60,233 bases of DNA, taken from assembly GCF_001403875.1 (NCBI RefSeq), contig NZ_LN884296.1, forward strand, positions 133,280 through 193,512. The letters run 5' to 3'. This DNA comes from Paenibacillus ihumii. GTDB lineage: Bacteria > Bacillota > Bacilli > Paenibacillales > Paenibacillaceae. A model generated the notes under the pieces. It was not told where the DNA came from and did not search any database. It was given only the letters and a program-made list of their open reading frames with translations. Positions 20,345 to 28,565 of this stretch are shown piece by piece. How positions within the stretch are numbered: position 1 is the stretch's first letter; each line of letters begins with the position of its first letter. The position numbers and the translations under genes were made by a program.

Positions 20345-20464
20345 TTAACGCTTGCGGGGCTTGCCGCCTAAAATGAGCCAGACCACTAAACCGGCAATTA
20401 ATGCTAGGGGTAATAGAATAATCAATAAGCTCAGAATAATATTCTCCCATATAATGGTCACCAT
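20345..20464 (-). CDS. Putative 39-residue membrane protein
   Basis: A short minus-strand frame starts with ATG at 20464 (or GTG at 20461) behind AAAGGGAG. It encodes one strongly hydrophobic span (IILSLLIILLPLALIAGLVV) and a basic end, GGKPRKR. The composition and single transmembrane helix followed by positive residues are typical of real small membrane proteins rather than chance frames. It stands alone between the his operon terminator and the TPR gene, in divergent orientation to the latter. No family is recognised and the function is unknown. Confidence 0.55.
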   Translation of the reverse strand: MVTIIWENIILSLLIILLPLALIAGLVVWLILGGKPRKR

Positions 20465-20643
20465 TCCACTCCCTTTGTAAAATTCTGTATCTCTATTATT
20501 GTTTATTATACTTCGGAACAAGTAGTTCTTTTCCTCTAAATTCAGTAGTTCATCCGTATTTTACCTTCCTGTTTTTCCGTGGGAGGAGCGCTTCCTCTAT
20601 GGTATACTGTGTTGAGAGATAGGGATAGAAGGAGGTGCCTTGA

Positions 20644-22371
20644 GTGAAGAAGAACAGAATCCGAATGGAGGACATGCCGGCGAATGTGCTGCGGCTGTCT
20701 ATGGATGCGAACTTTTTCTTTGAGAGAGCTGTCTATTCGCTGGACCGCAATCGCTATGACAAGGCATTGAAATACTTTCGTAAAGCGGTGGAATATGAGC
20801 CGGGGAACCCGGTCAATCATTGCAATATGGCGGGCATTCTGTCTGAAATGGGCGACTATGAGGCATCCAATGCTGTGTTGTCCGCCATTTTACAGGACAT
20901 TGATCCGTCCATGACGGAATGTTATTTCTATATGGCTAATAATTATGCGAATATGGAGCAGTTTGAAGCAGCGGAAGAAGCATTAATTATGTATTTGCAG
21001 GAGGACGCGGGCGGGCAGTTTCTGGCCGAGGCGGAAGAGATGATGGAGCTGCTGCAATATGAGCTGGGGCGTCCGGCACAATTAAAAAGCATCAAAGCGC
21101 GCGAAGGCATGATCGAGCATGAATTGGCCCGCGAGTGGCTTGAGGAGGGGAAATTCGCCCAGGCTGTGAAGCAGCTGGAGGAGATTGTGGCGAAGGACCC
21201 GGATTTCCTGGCAGCTCGCAACAATTTGGCCTTAGGATACTATTACCTGGGTCTGTTCCCGCAGGCGATGGAGGCCATCGAGGAGGTGCTGAAGCGGGAT
21301 GCCGGCAATTTGCATGGCTTGTGCAATCTGGCGATATTCCTGCAGAGGGAAGGAAATACAGCCGCATTGGACAAGCTGCGGGGTTTGCTGCGGATCGTTG
21401 TGCCTTTTCACCAGGAGCATTTGTTCAAGCTGGCGACGACGATGGGGATTCTCGGGGAGCACGCAACAGCTTATGTTCACTTCAGGCGGCTGCTTCAGGA
21501 TCATGAAGTGAATCGAGACCCTGTCTTATATCACTATGCTGCAGCGGCAGCCTATAATTCCGGGAGATATCCGGCGGCGCGAGCGCTCTGGCAGCAGCTG
21601 GTCAAGCTGGATCCTGGCTCGGATATCGCCTCTTTTTATTTGAACAGAATGGATGATGCTGGACGGCAAGGCGAGTATCCTTCGATTAACTATCATTATA
21701 ACCTTCCTTTTGAAGAGCAGCTGAAGCATCCGGAGAAATGGAAGAATGGCTTTCCTCCGGAAATCCGGGACAATCCTCTCATTCGCTCTTCCTTCTTCTG
21801 GGCGCTGCGCCACGGAGATTCCCGTACGAAGCTGCAAGTTATTCAAGCCCTTGGTCTGATCGCCGATCAGGAGGTCGAGGAGGCGCTGCTGGCCTTCCTG
21901 CTCGTTCCGGAGGAGGACGAGTACTTGAAGGACATAGCTGTCTTAGTGCTGCGATCCCTTGGCGTTAAAGGCCCTGTGCCTGTTCGAAAGGGCGGGGCGA
22001 CGATCATGGTCGATCCCGGCAAGATCGGCTCCGGCTTACCGGTATGGCGAAGCGAATGGCAGGCGGTCGTCGATTTGGCCGTCAAGCGCATAGGGAAGAC
22101 CACAGATTTACGGCTGAGGCATAATATTGAAACGCTATGGGTAGATTTTCTAACCCGCCTATATCCGGACATTCCGGCGATGGCCCATATTGAAGGCTGG
22201 GCAGCGGCGCTCGATTACTTGACGGCGAAGATGCACCGTAAATCGCTAACCTATGAAGAGGTGGCGAAGCGTTACGGGATTTCTCCGTCGACGGCAAGCC
22301 GTTACGCCCGGCGGATGAGCCAGGTATGCAACGTCCAGGGCAGGGACGATACCTTCCTCTTTGTGCAATAA
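20644..22371 (+). CDS. TPR-repeat protein with C-terminal helix-turn-helix, YvcD-like
   Basis: The 575-residue protein begins with several TPR units, for example residues 22-60 (FFERAVYSLDRNRYDKALKY, then FRKAVEYEPGNPVNH) and further units around 55-120 and 165-225. Its last 60 residues carry an unexpected HTH-like segment, LTYEEVAKRYGISPSTASRY. The middle resembles HEAT-like helices (VIQALGLIADQEVEEALLAF). The start is GTG at 20644 behind AAGGAGGTG. The order TPR protein-trxB matches yvcD-trxB of B. subtilis. The function is unknown; the TPR parts imply protein partners and the tail could bind DNA. Confidence 0.85.
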   Translation: MKKNRIRMEDMPANVLRLSMDANFFFERAVYSLDRNRYDKALKYFRKAVEYEPGNPVNHCNMAGILSEMGDYEASNAVLSAILQDIDPSMTECYFYMANNYANMEQFEAAEEALIMYLQEDAGGQFLAEAEEMMELLQYELGRPAQLKSIKAREGMIEHELAREWLEEGKFAQAVKQLEEIVAKDPDFLAARNNLALGYYYLGLFPQAMEAIEEVLKRDAGNLHGLCNLAIFLQREGNTAALDKLRGLLRIVVPFHQEHLFKLATTMGILGEHATAYVHFRRLLQDHEVNRDPVLYHYAAAAAYNSGRYPAARALWQQLVKLDPGSDIASFYLNRMDDAGRQGEYPSINYHYNLPFEEQLKHPEKWKNGFPPEIRDNPLIRSSFFWALRHGDSRTKLQVIQALGLIADQEVEEALLAFLLVPEEDEYLKDIAVLVLRSLGVKGPVPVRKGGATIMVDPGKIGSGLPVWRSEWQAVVDLAVKRIGKTTDLRLRHNIETLWVDFLTRLYPDIPAMAHIEGWAAALDYLTAKMHRKSLTYEEVAKRYGISPSTASRYARRMSQVCNVQGRDDTFLFVQ

Positions 22372-22518
22372 AAGCATGCGGATGGCGGCAGATTGCCGGG
22401 GGAAGGGTAAAGCAGGCCTCTCTTGGGTAAAACTTGTGTATAGGATCAATTACATAATGAATCATAGCGAATTATGAATTGATTTGATGAACCATGAGTA
22501 CCAGGGAGGTTGGAATTA

Positions 22519-23475
22519 ATGTACAAGGCGATTGTAATTGGAACCGGTCCGGCGGGACTGACGGCGGCGATATACTTGGCCCGGGCGAATTTGAATCCGC
22601 TCGTGATCGAGGGGACACAGCCGGGAGGGCAGCTGACGACCACCACGGAGGTTGAGAATTTCCCGGGTTTTCCGCAGGGCATCCTGGGACCGGAGCTAAT
22701 GGATCAGATGCGGAAGCAGGCAGAGCGCTTTGGAGCTCAATTCCGGAGCGGCTGGGTACAGGAGGCCGAGCTGCGTCAACGGCCGTTCAAGCTGACCCTC
22801 GAGGGCGGCGAAGTCCTTGAGGCGGAGACCGTCATTATCTCGACGGGAGCCTCCGCCAAATATTTGGACATCCCGGGGGAGAAGGAGAACGTAGGCCGGG
22901 GGGTAAGCACCTGCGCCACCTGCGACGGGTTCTTCTTCCGCGGCAAGAGAATTGCCGTGATCGGCGGCGGAGACTCGGCGATGGAGGAAGCGAGCTTCTT
23001 GACGCGCTTTGCTACCAGCGTGACCATCGTGCATCGGCGCGATGAGCTCCGGGCCTCGAAGATCATGCAGGATCGAGCCAGGAATAATGAGAAGATTGAA
23101 TGGGCGCTCAATCGTACTCCGTTAGAGGTATCGACGGATGAGCAGGGCAAGGTGATCGGCCTTAAGGTTCGCAATAACGCGACGAATGAGGAGGAGCTGA
23201 TTCCCGTGGACGGCATCTTTGTCGCGATCGGCCATACCCCGAATACGAAGTTCCTCGGCGGGCAGATTGAGACGGATGAGCATGGGTATATCCTTGTGAA
23301 GCCCGGGACGACGATGACGAACGTTGAAGGCGTGTTCGCCTGCGGTGACGTGCAGGACACGCGCTATCGCCAGGCGATTACCGCCGCAGGCTCCGGCTGC
23401 ATGGCGGCGATGGATTGCGAGAAGCTGCTGGAGGGCTCGATGGTTCGCGACTGGAGCGAGACGCTTAATTCATAA
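22519..23475 (+). CDS. trxB: Thioredoxin reductase
   Basis: An FAD enzyme that reduces thioredoxin with NADPH. The FAD-binding motif [10 protein letters not shown] is at residues 8-17, the redox-active disulfide CATC is at 132-135, the NADPH motif [10 protein letters not shown] follows, and the C-terminal FAD block is [15 protein letters not shown]. The length of 318 residues is standard. The ATG at 22519 lies ten bases after GGGAGG; an in-frame TTG at 22510 is too close to that site. A terminator follows. Confidence 0.97.
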   Translation: MYKAIVIGTGPAGLTAAIYLARANLNPLVIEGTQPGGQLTTTTEVENFPGFPQGILGPELMDQMRKQAERFGAQFRSGWVQEAELRQRPFKLTLEGGEVLEAETVIISTGASAKYLDIPGEKENVGRGVSTCATCDGFFFRGKRIAVIGGGDSAMEEASFLTRFATSVTIVHRRDELRASKIMQDRARNNEKIEWALNRTPLEVSTDEQGKVIGLKVRNNATNEEELIPVDGIFVAIGHTPNTKFLGGQIETDEHGYILVKPGTTMTNVEGVFACGDVQDTRYRQAITAAGSGCMAAMDCEKLLEGSMVRDWSETLNS

Positions 23476-23482
23476 TTAATCC

Positions 23483-23538
23483 AAAAGGCTGTTCTTAAGT
23501 GTCATCCTCAGATGGATGACGCTAGGAACAGCCTTTAT
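23483..23538 (+). terminator. Terminator after trxB
   Basis: AAAGGCTGTTC and GAACAGCCTTT enclose an inner pair, GTCATCC/GGATGAC, giving a two-part stem followed by ATTATT. It lies between convergent genes. Confidence 0.8.
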
Positions 23539-23589
23539 TATTGCAAATTGTAAGTTTAATTTAAGGGTTCTGGGCCAGAGCCGCAGCGG

Positions 23590-24324
23590 TTAAATTTCTT
23601 TCCGCCGGAAGTAGGTAAGACCGGCCAGGAAGAATAGGAGGAAGCTCCCCAGCACGGTGATGAGCAGGCTTTGATAAGGCAGATTAAAGGCGCCGTAATT
23701 GGCTTCGCCGCCTGGCATCATCGCCAATACCGGCTGAGCCCAGGGATAGAACGGGCCGTAGGTGGCCGAATTGACGATCAGCATATTCGGAATCGTCAAT
23801 GAGACGTTCAGCGACAGCGGGGCAGCGAAGCTCGACCAGTTGAGCGATGCCCCAAGCTGCAGCGCGACGAGCGGCAGGCAGGCGATCCAGCCGCCCAGAA
23901 TGCTCTTCAGGAACATGTCCCAAGGCATCGCTCCCGGAAAGCCATGATATTTCGCCGCGCCGATCAAGGCCAGAAGGAAGAAGAGCTGGCTTAGCGCAAG
24001 CATGCCAGCCACGACGGCGAATTTAGCGAGATATACGCCTGTACGCGTTACGGGCAGGACAAGCAGCTGCTTCCAGCCGCCGCCGGTGTGCTCGTAGCGG
24101 CAGACGAAGGCCGCGAACAGCCCCGCCATAATAGGCAGGAACAGCATGCCGTGCAGCATTACCATGCTGCCGACCATGATTGGCCAGGGGTCTGCGCCCG
24201 CGGGAACCGACACCAATGCCCCAATCAATAGCGAGAGGATCGGGCTGGCCAGAATAATCAGCCAAATACCGGATCTGGACATTTTCAGCGTCTCTGCCGA
24301 CAAAATTCGCAGGAACGTCCGCAT
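23590..24324 (-). CDS. ABC exporter permease, lantibiotic-immunity type (second subunit)
   Basis: This 244-residue ABC-2 type permease has about six hydrophobic segments (LIILASPILSLLIGALVSV near 21-39, with later spans around 50-75, 105-125, 135-160, 175-195 and 215-235). It resembles the EpiG/MutG group of paired permeases that, with one ATPase, remove lantibiotics or bacitracin-like peptides from the membrane. It lies two bases after the sister permease in a five-gene minus-strand cluster with a sensor kinase and regulator. The substrate cannot be read from sequence. Confidence 0.82.
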   Translation of the reverse strand: MRTFLRILSAETLKMSRSGIWLIILASPILSLLIGALVSVPAGADPWPIMVGSMVMLHGMLFLPIMAGLFAAFVCRYEHTGGGWKQLLVLPVTRTGVYLAKFAVVAGMLALSQLFFLLALIGAAKYHGFPGAMPWDMFLKSILGGWIACLPLVALQLGASLNWSSFAAPLSLNVSLTIPNMLIVNSATYGPFYPWAQPVLAMMPGGEANYGAFNLPYQSLLITVLGSFLLFFLAGLTYFRRKEI

Positions 24325-24326
24325 AG

Positions 24327-25043
24327 TTAATCCACATCCTTTCGGTTAAAGTGCAGCAGGCTGATCATGAGCAGGAAGAGGCTGAGGGAAACTCCGCCAA
24401 GCAGGTAGGCGACCGGGCTGGTGTCCATCATGGCCAGCGTGGCCCAATTCAGCGGCAGCCATACGGATAAATCCAGCGTAAATGGCGAGAGAATCGCTGC
24501 CGCAACGCCAATCGATACCGGAAGCGCCTGGTTGCGGAACGTTAGCGACAGCCAGAGCTGAAGGGCCAGCAGCGGCCAGGCGGCCAAGTAAGGTATGAAG
24601 CCCATCGAGAGCAGCTCTTGTACGGGCAGCGCCGGCTCGAAGCCGAGCAGGAGGCCGAGTCCTGCGGTAAGGATGGGCAGCAGCAGGCAGGAGACGGCAA
24701 GCACCAGCACGCATAGGGTGAACTTGGCCAGAAATACGGCGCTCCGCGATACCGGCAAAGCGAGCAGCTGCTTCCATGAGCTCATCTGATGCTCTACGTT
24801 GGCGACGAGGGAGCTGATCAAGGTGCAGCCGAGAAATAGCGCCATCGGAATGAACTGCTCAATATTGTAAATTAGCCCGCCCCAGAGATCGTCCTCGTAT
24901 CTCTTGGATAAGTAGTCAAAACGCAGTCCGAAATTCAATCCCTGCATTGCGACAAGGCCGATCGGCGCCAGGAAAACCAGGAACCAGATGCCCTTGCGGC
25001 GTATTTTTAGGAAATCAGCGCGAAGGGAGCGCAGCAGCATCAT
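24327..25043 (-). CDS. ABC exporter permease, lantibiotic-immunity type (first subunit)
   Basis: This 238-residue permease of the EpiE/MutE-like group has about six membrane spans and the conserved early motif NVEHQMSSWKQLLALPVSRS. A related motif, EHTGGGWKQLLVLPVTRTG, is present in the sister permease, showing that the two are paralogues. It overlaps the ATPase gene by four bases. Together the three proteins form an ATPase plus two different permeases. The role in self-protection or resistance to an antimicrobial peptide is inferred from family and context. Confidence 0.82.
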   Translation of the reverse strand: MMLLRSLRADFLKIRRKGIWFLVFLAPIGLVAMQGLNFGLRFDYLSKRYEDDLWGGLIYNIEQFIPMALFLGCTLISSLVANVEHQMSSWKQLLALPVSRSAVFLAKFTLCVLVLAVSCLLLPILTAGLGLLLGFEPALPVQELLSMGFIPYLAAWPLLALQLWLSLTFRNQALPVSIGVAAAILSPFTLDLSVWLPLNWATLAMMDTSPVAYLLGGVSLSLFLLMISLLHFNRKDVD

Positions 25044-25951
25044 AGCGATCCCTCCCCGATCACCTGCATGAAGATATCCTCCAGGGATTTCTTCTTCTGC
25101 TCAACCCGGTAGATGGCATGTCCGTTCTCGACGAGCCGCTTCACCAAATGGGCGACCTGGGGATCCTTCATGCCCGGGAAGGTCATTATCCCCCCTTGGA
25201 GGGTGCCCGTCTGGCCCAGATCACGGGCGATCCAGATCGCGGAATCGGGCTCGGATACGACAAGCTCGATATCATGCTGCGCCTGAAGGCGCAAATTATC
25301 GATCGTATCCTGGAATACCATCCGTCCTTCGCGAATAATGCCGACCTTATGGGCCATTTGCTCGACCTCGCCCAACAGGTGGCTGGAGACGAGTACGGTG
25401 ATGCCATATTGCTGCGGCATGCTTTTGATCAGCTCGCGCATTTCATGAATTCCCGAAGGGTCGAGCCCGTTGGTCGGTTCATCCAGGATCAGGAGCTCGG
25501 GGTTGCCGAGCAATGAAGCGGCAATGCCAAGCCGCTGCTTCATGCCCAGAGAGTAGCCTTTGACCGGACGCTTCGCTTCCTTCGTCAGGGAGACGATCTC
25601 CAGCACCTCGTCGATCCGCGGCTTCGGCACGTCAAGAATGCGCCGGATAGCCTCCAGGTTGTCGATGGCGCTCAAATGGCCGTAATAGGAGGGATACTCC
25701 ACCAGAGATCCGATACGGCGCAGAATGTTCAGCTTATCCCGCTTCAGCTCCCGCCCGAAAATGGAGATCGAGCCGCTTGTTGGCTGAATCAGTCCGAGCA
25801 GCATGCGGATCGTCGTTGTTTTGCCGGCTCCGTTGGGGCCAAGGAAGCCGTAAATATCCCCCTTGGAAATTTCCAGATTCAATTGATCGACGGCCGGGCG
25901 GCCGCGGTATTTCTTCGTCAAGCCTTTAGTTTGAATAATCAATTCGCTCAC
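25040..25951 (-). CDS. ABC exporter ATPase, lantibiotic/bacitracin immunity type
   Basis: The 303-residue ATPase has Walker A GPNGAGKTTT near residues 38-47, signature YSLGMKQRLGIA, Walker B LLILDEPTNGLDP and switch His in VSSHLLGEVEQMA. The C-terminal third carries the extension typical of BcrA/LanF-type exporters. The start is GTG at 25951, six bases after GAGGTGA. It is the first gene of the exporter operon, 71 bases downstream of the sensor kinase gene. It energises the two permeases that follow. Confidence 0.88.
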   Translation of the reverse strand: MSELIIQTKGLTKKYRGRPAVDQLNLEISKGDIYGFLGPNGAGKTTTIRMLLGLIQPTSGSISIFGRELKRDKLNILRRIGSLVEYPSYYGHLSAIDNLEAIRRILDVPKPRIDEVLEIVSLTKEAKRPVKGYSLGMKQRLGIAASLLGNPELLILDEPTNGLDPSGIHEMRELIKSMPQQYGITVLVSSHLLGEVEQMAHKVGIIREGRMVFQDTIDNLRLQAQHDIELVVSEPDSAIWIARDLGQTGTLQGGIMTFPGMKDPQVAHLVKRLVENGHAIYRVEQKKKSLEDIFMQVIGEGSL

Positions 25952-26022
25952 TGCATATCACCTCGGTAACCAGCATAACTTTCGAAGTTTAAATGCAGCA
26001 GCGGAGGAAGTTTAAGTTTAGT

Positions 26023-27417
26023 TTAAGAAGCGGGGTAGATCACGAACCTAGTGCCTTCGGTTGAGGATTCCGCGTCGAGGCGCAGCCCCATCTCCCGGAG
26101 CAGCAGCTCTACGATGGCCAGGCCGAGGCCCGCTCCTTTGGCTGTTGAGGCAGCATTCAAGCCGGGGCCGTGATCCGCAATGATCAGCGCGGCGCGTCCC
26201 TTCCAGCGTGCCGTATGGATGCCTACATACTCGCCTGAACCGGCGTGGCGGACGACGTTCTGGAAGAGGTTGTCCAGCACGCGCCGGAAGCCCTGTGTGT
26301 CGACTGTCCATCTCAGCGGCTCTTCCGGCAGGCTGATGTCGACAGCCATGCCGGTCTTCTCCCAGACGGGGTACCAAGCGGCGGCACTCTCTCTGACGAT
26401 GCGATGCACATCCTGCAGCTCTATGGACAGGGCGTATTTCCCGCTCGTCAGCAAATTGTAGGACAACAGATGATCGATCAAGTGGTCGAGATCTGTCAGC
26501 TTCGCCTCCATCAAGGATAAGGATTGCCGTCCTTGCGGGGATAACGGCTCTTTCCCCATAGAATAGAGGTGGCTGCCGAGTACGGTTAGCGGTGTCCGCA
26601 GGTCGTGGGACAGGTTGGCGATCAAATTCTTGCGCAACTCCTCTTCCTTACGTTCCCTTTGGCGCCCCTCCTCCAGTTGATGCACCATGCGATTGAAGGC
26701 CTGTTCCAGCCTGCCGATTTCATCGGGCCGCCCTTCATCCGTAGGCGACGGGAGCCCGTTCTCTCCGACCCGCGTCATGGCCGCCTCCAGCCTGAGGAGG
26801 CGTCTGCGGATGCCGCGGAAGAATACATAGGACAGCAGAATGAAGATGCCGAAGATCAGTGCCATGAACAAGCCATAGAATCGGCTGTCGCTGGGCCGTC
26901 CTTGCGGGGTTAGATAGGAACGCGGCAGCTCGAAGACCATGAATCCTTGCTGCGCCTCCTGGCTTCCTCCGATTAAGGCGACTACCGTGTAGGGATCGGC
27001 ATTGAATCCTGATTTCATGAAGGCGATTGTATCTTCCGCCGACCATTGCTCAGGAAGCTCAGTCTGTACAGGCAGCTGCAGCTGAGTGGAGCCTTCCCCA
27101 TCAACCCAGAATAGCGAGGCATCGGGGTACTTCGCCTTTAGCTCGGTTAGCCTGGCATCGATCTCCTCGGGCAGGGCTCCGGCCAATGCATGGGCCTGCT
27201 CATGCCACATCTTCTCCAGGTCATGAGCCGAGCCATAGGGCAGCTGGTACTCTTCCTGCTCGCCGAGAATCAGCATCCGGTTAACTGCCCAGGAGGCCAA
27301 GAAGCTGGCGGGCATTAGCACGGGGATAAATACAAGGGCCGTAGCGATAATGAGTACGTAACGGGACAGAAGAGAGGTCCGAAAGCGCTGCAAGGGGCTC
27401 TGTTTCATGAATTTCAT
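26023..27417 (-). CDS. Sensor histidine kinase
   Basis: The 464-residue kinase has two membrane spans (about residues 19-42 and 181-201) around an extracellular domain of about 140 residues, a HAMP linker (about 202-255), the dimerisation domain with phosphorylation site His271 in NLSHDLRTPLTVL, and an ATP-binding domain with DNLFQNVVRHA, IADHGPGL and GAGLGLAIVELLL. It overlaps the response regulator gene by four bases. The adjoining peptide-type exporter suggests that it senses a cell-envelope-active compound; the sizeable extracellular domain is compatible with direct sensing. Confidence 0.93.
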   Translation of the reverse strand: MKFMKQSPLQRFRTSLLSRYVLIIATALVFIPVLMPASFLASWAVNRMLILGEQEEYQLPYGSAHDLEKMWHEQAHALAGALPEEIDARLTELKAKYPDASLFWVDGEGSTQLQLPVQTELPEQWSAEDTIAFMKSGFNADPYTVVALIGGSQEAQQGFMVFELPRSYLTPQGRPSDSRFYGLFMALIFGIFILLSYVFFRGIRRRLLRLEAAMTRVGENGLPSPTDEGRPDEIGRLEQAFNRMVHQLEEGRQRERKEEELRKNLIANLSHDLRTPLTVLGSHLYSMGKEPLSPQGRQSLSLMEAKLTDLDHLIDHLLSYNLLTSGKYALSIELQDVHRIVRESAAAWYPVWEKTGMAVDISLPEEPLRWTVDTQGFRRVLDNLFQNVVRHAGSGEYVGIHTARWKGRAALIIADHGPGLNAASTAKGAGLGLAIVELLLREMGLRLDAESSTEGTRFVIYPAS

Positions 27418-28091
27418 GCTCTCACCCGGTAGCCGATGCCGCGGATCGTCTCGATAATTTCGGGCGAGGCGGGATCGCGTTCAATTTTTTCACGCAAATG
27501 CCGGATGTGAACCATCAAGGTCTTATCGCCTTCCAGGTAGGGCTCTCCCCATACGGCTTCATAGATCTGCTCCTTTGTCATGATTTGACCAAGGTGGCGC
27601 AGCAGGTAGTTGAAAATGTGAAACTGCTTCCCGGTCAGCAAAATCTCTTCTCCGGTGTCCTGGTTGATAATGAGGTTCTCGCGCTCATGGACGAGAAGAT
27701 GCTGCAGCTTGAGCGGCCCGGGAGATGCATTGCCGCTGCGGCGAAGCAGCACTTCGATTCGGGCGGCTAGCTCATCCGGATGGAACGGCTTTGTCAAGTA
27801 ATCGTCCGCAAACTCCAGGCCCTGCAGCTTGTCGTCGATCGAGGCTCTTGCCGACAGCATCAATACGGGCAGATTCGGGTGCTGCTTCTTGAGCCGCTGT
27901 CCGACTGTGAAGCCGTCGAGGCCTGGGAGCATGACATCAAGGATGGCGAGCCGGCAGGTATCGGCATAATCCAGGGCGCGTTCCCCGGTCTTGAGCCATG
28001 TCACGCGGTAGCCGCGATCCTGCAGATTCTCGTTAACCCACGTTCCGATTTCTGGATCGTCTTCGATATATAGCAAATGAATGGGATTCAT
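27414..28091 (-). CDS. OmpR-family response regulator
   Basis: The 225-residue regulator has a receiver domain (acidic pair at 10-12, phospho-acceptor Asp52 in LAILDVMLPG, conserved Lys in LTKPF) and a C-terminal winged helix from about residue 130 (ILLTGKQFHIFNYLLRHLG, then HIRHLREKIERDP and IRGIGYRV). It is the first gene of the regulator-kinase-ATPase-permease-permease row and follows AGAAGGAGG. It probably activates the exporter genes. Its promoter region is shared with the divergent DUF1858 gene and contains an Fnr-type site. Confidence 0.94.
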   Translation of the reverse strand: MNPIHLLYIEDDPEIGTWVNENLQDRGYRVTWLKTGERALDYADTCRLAILDVMLPGLDGFTVGQRLKKQHPNLPVLMLSARASIDDKLQGLEFADDYLTKPFHPDELAARIEVLLRRSGNASPGPLKLQHLLVHERENLIINQDTGEEILLTGKQFHIFNYLLRHLGQIMTKEQIYEAVWGEPYLEGDKTLMVHIRHLREKIERDPASPEIIETIRGIGYRVRA

Positions 28092-28166
28092 CGTTAAGCC
28101 TCCTTCTGCTCCTATTGTGACAAATCTGCATCAAAAAATAAACTAGTCTGTCAGAGCACCGATACC

Positions 28167-28186
28167 CTTGTGATTGTAATCACAAG
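28167..28186 (+). promoter_or_regulatory. Fnr-type binding site
   Basis: CTTGTGATT and AATCACAAG are perfect 9-base arms around GT. The core TGTGA-N6-TCACA (28169-28184) equals the Bacillus Fnr consensus. A possible -10 box TAATTT (28206-28211) puts the site centre about 41.5 bases before the predicted transcript start near 28218, the usual distance for activation. The -10 and start are inferred. Confidence 0.75.
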
Positions 28187-28216
28187 ATCCCATGGCGGGC
28201 TGTGCTAATTTTGATA

Positions 28217-28231
28217 TGAGAATGGTTTTCA
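28217..28231 (+). promoter_or_regulatory. Fur-like 7-1-7 inverted repeat
   Basis: TGAGAATGGTTTTCA matches 11 of 14 fixed positions of the 7-1-7 pattern TGATAATNATTATCA. It would overlap the predicted transcript start of the DUF1858/DUF438 genes, a position suited to repression by Fur or a relative. It could also be chance similarity in AT-rich DNA. Confidence 0.4.
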
Positions 28232-28261
28232 TTCAAATTTGAAGAAATGCGGTGAGCGTTC

Positions 28262-28489
28262 ATGGGAAAAGTGATCGATTTGCGTAAAACGGTATACGAG
28301 TTATGCACGGCCGACCCTGAAATCATCGAGATCATGATAGGGTTGGGCTTTGAGCAGCTGGCCAAGCCGGGAATGCTGCAGAGCGCGGGACGGCTTATGA
28401 CGATCCCCCAGGGAGCCAGGCTGCGCAGGGTAGAGCTGGAAGCGATCAAGGGCGCGTTTCGCGCCAAGGGCTATGAAATTACGGAGTAG
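28262..28489 (+). CDS. DUF1858 domain protein
   Basis: This 75-residue protein corresponds to a single DUF1858 domain (VIDLRKTVYELCTADPEIIE, then IMIGLGFEQLAKPGMLQSAG). The family occurs alone or at the N-terminus of ScdA/YtfE-like di-iron proteins linked to nitrosative stress and anaerobic life. The ATG at 28262 follows GGTGAG. The next gene, a DUF438/hemerythrin protein, starts 76 bases later, and an Fnr-type site lies upstream. Expression at low oxygen is therefore likely. The biochemical role is unknown. Confidence 0.85.
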   Translation: MGKVIDLRKTVYELCTADPEIIEIMIGLGFEQLAKPGMLQSAGRLMTIPQGARLRRVELEAIKGAFRAKGYEITE

Positions 28490-28565
28490 CTCAGGCGGCG
28501 CATTGGATGTCCAGAGTTCAGGATATTTTTAAATCATTGGCTTAAAAATAGAGGAGGATACGGTG

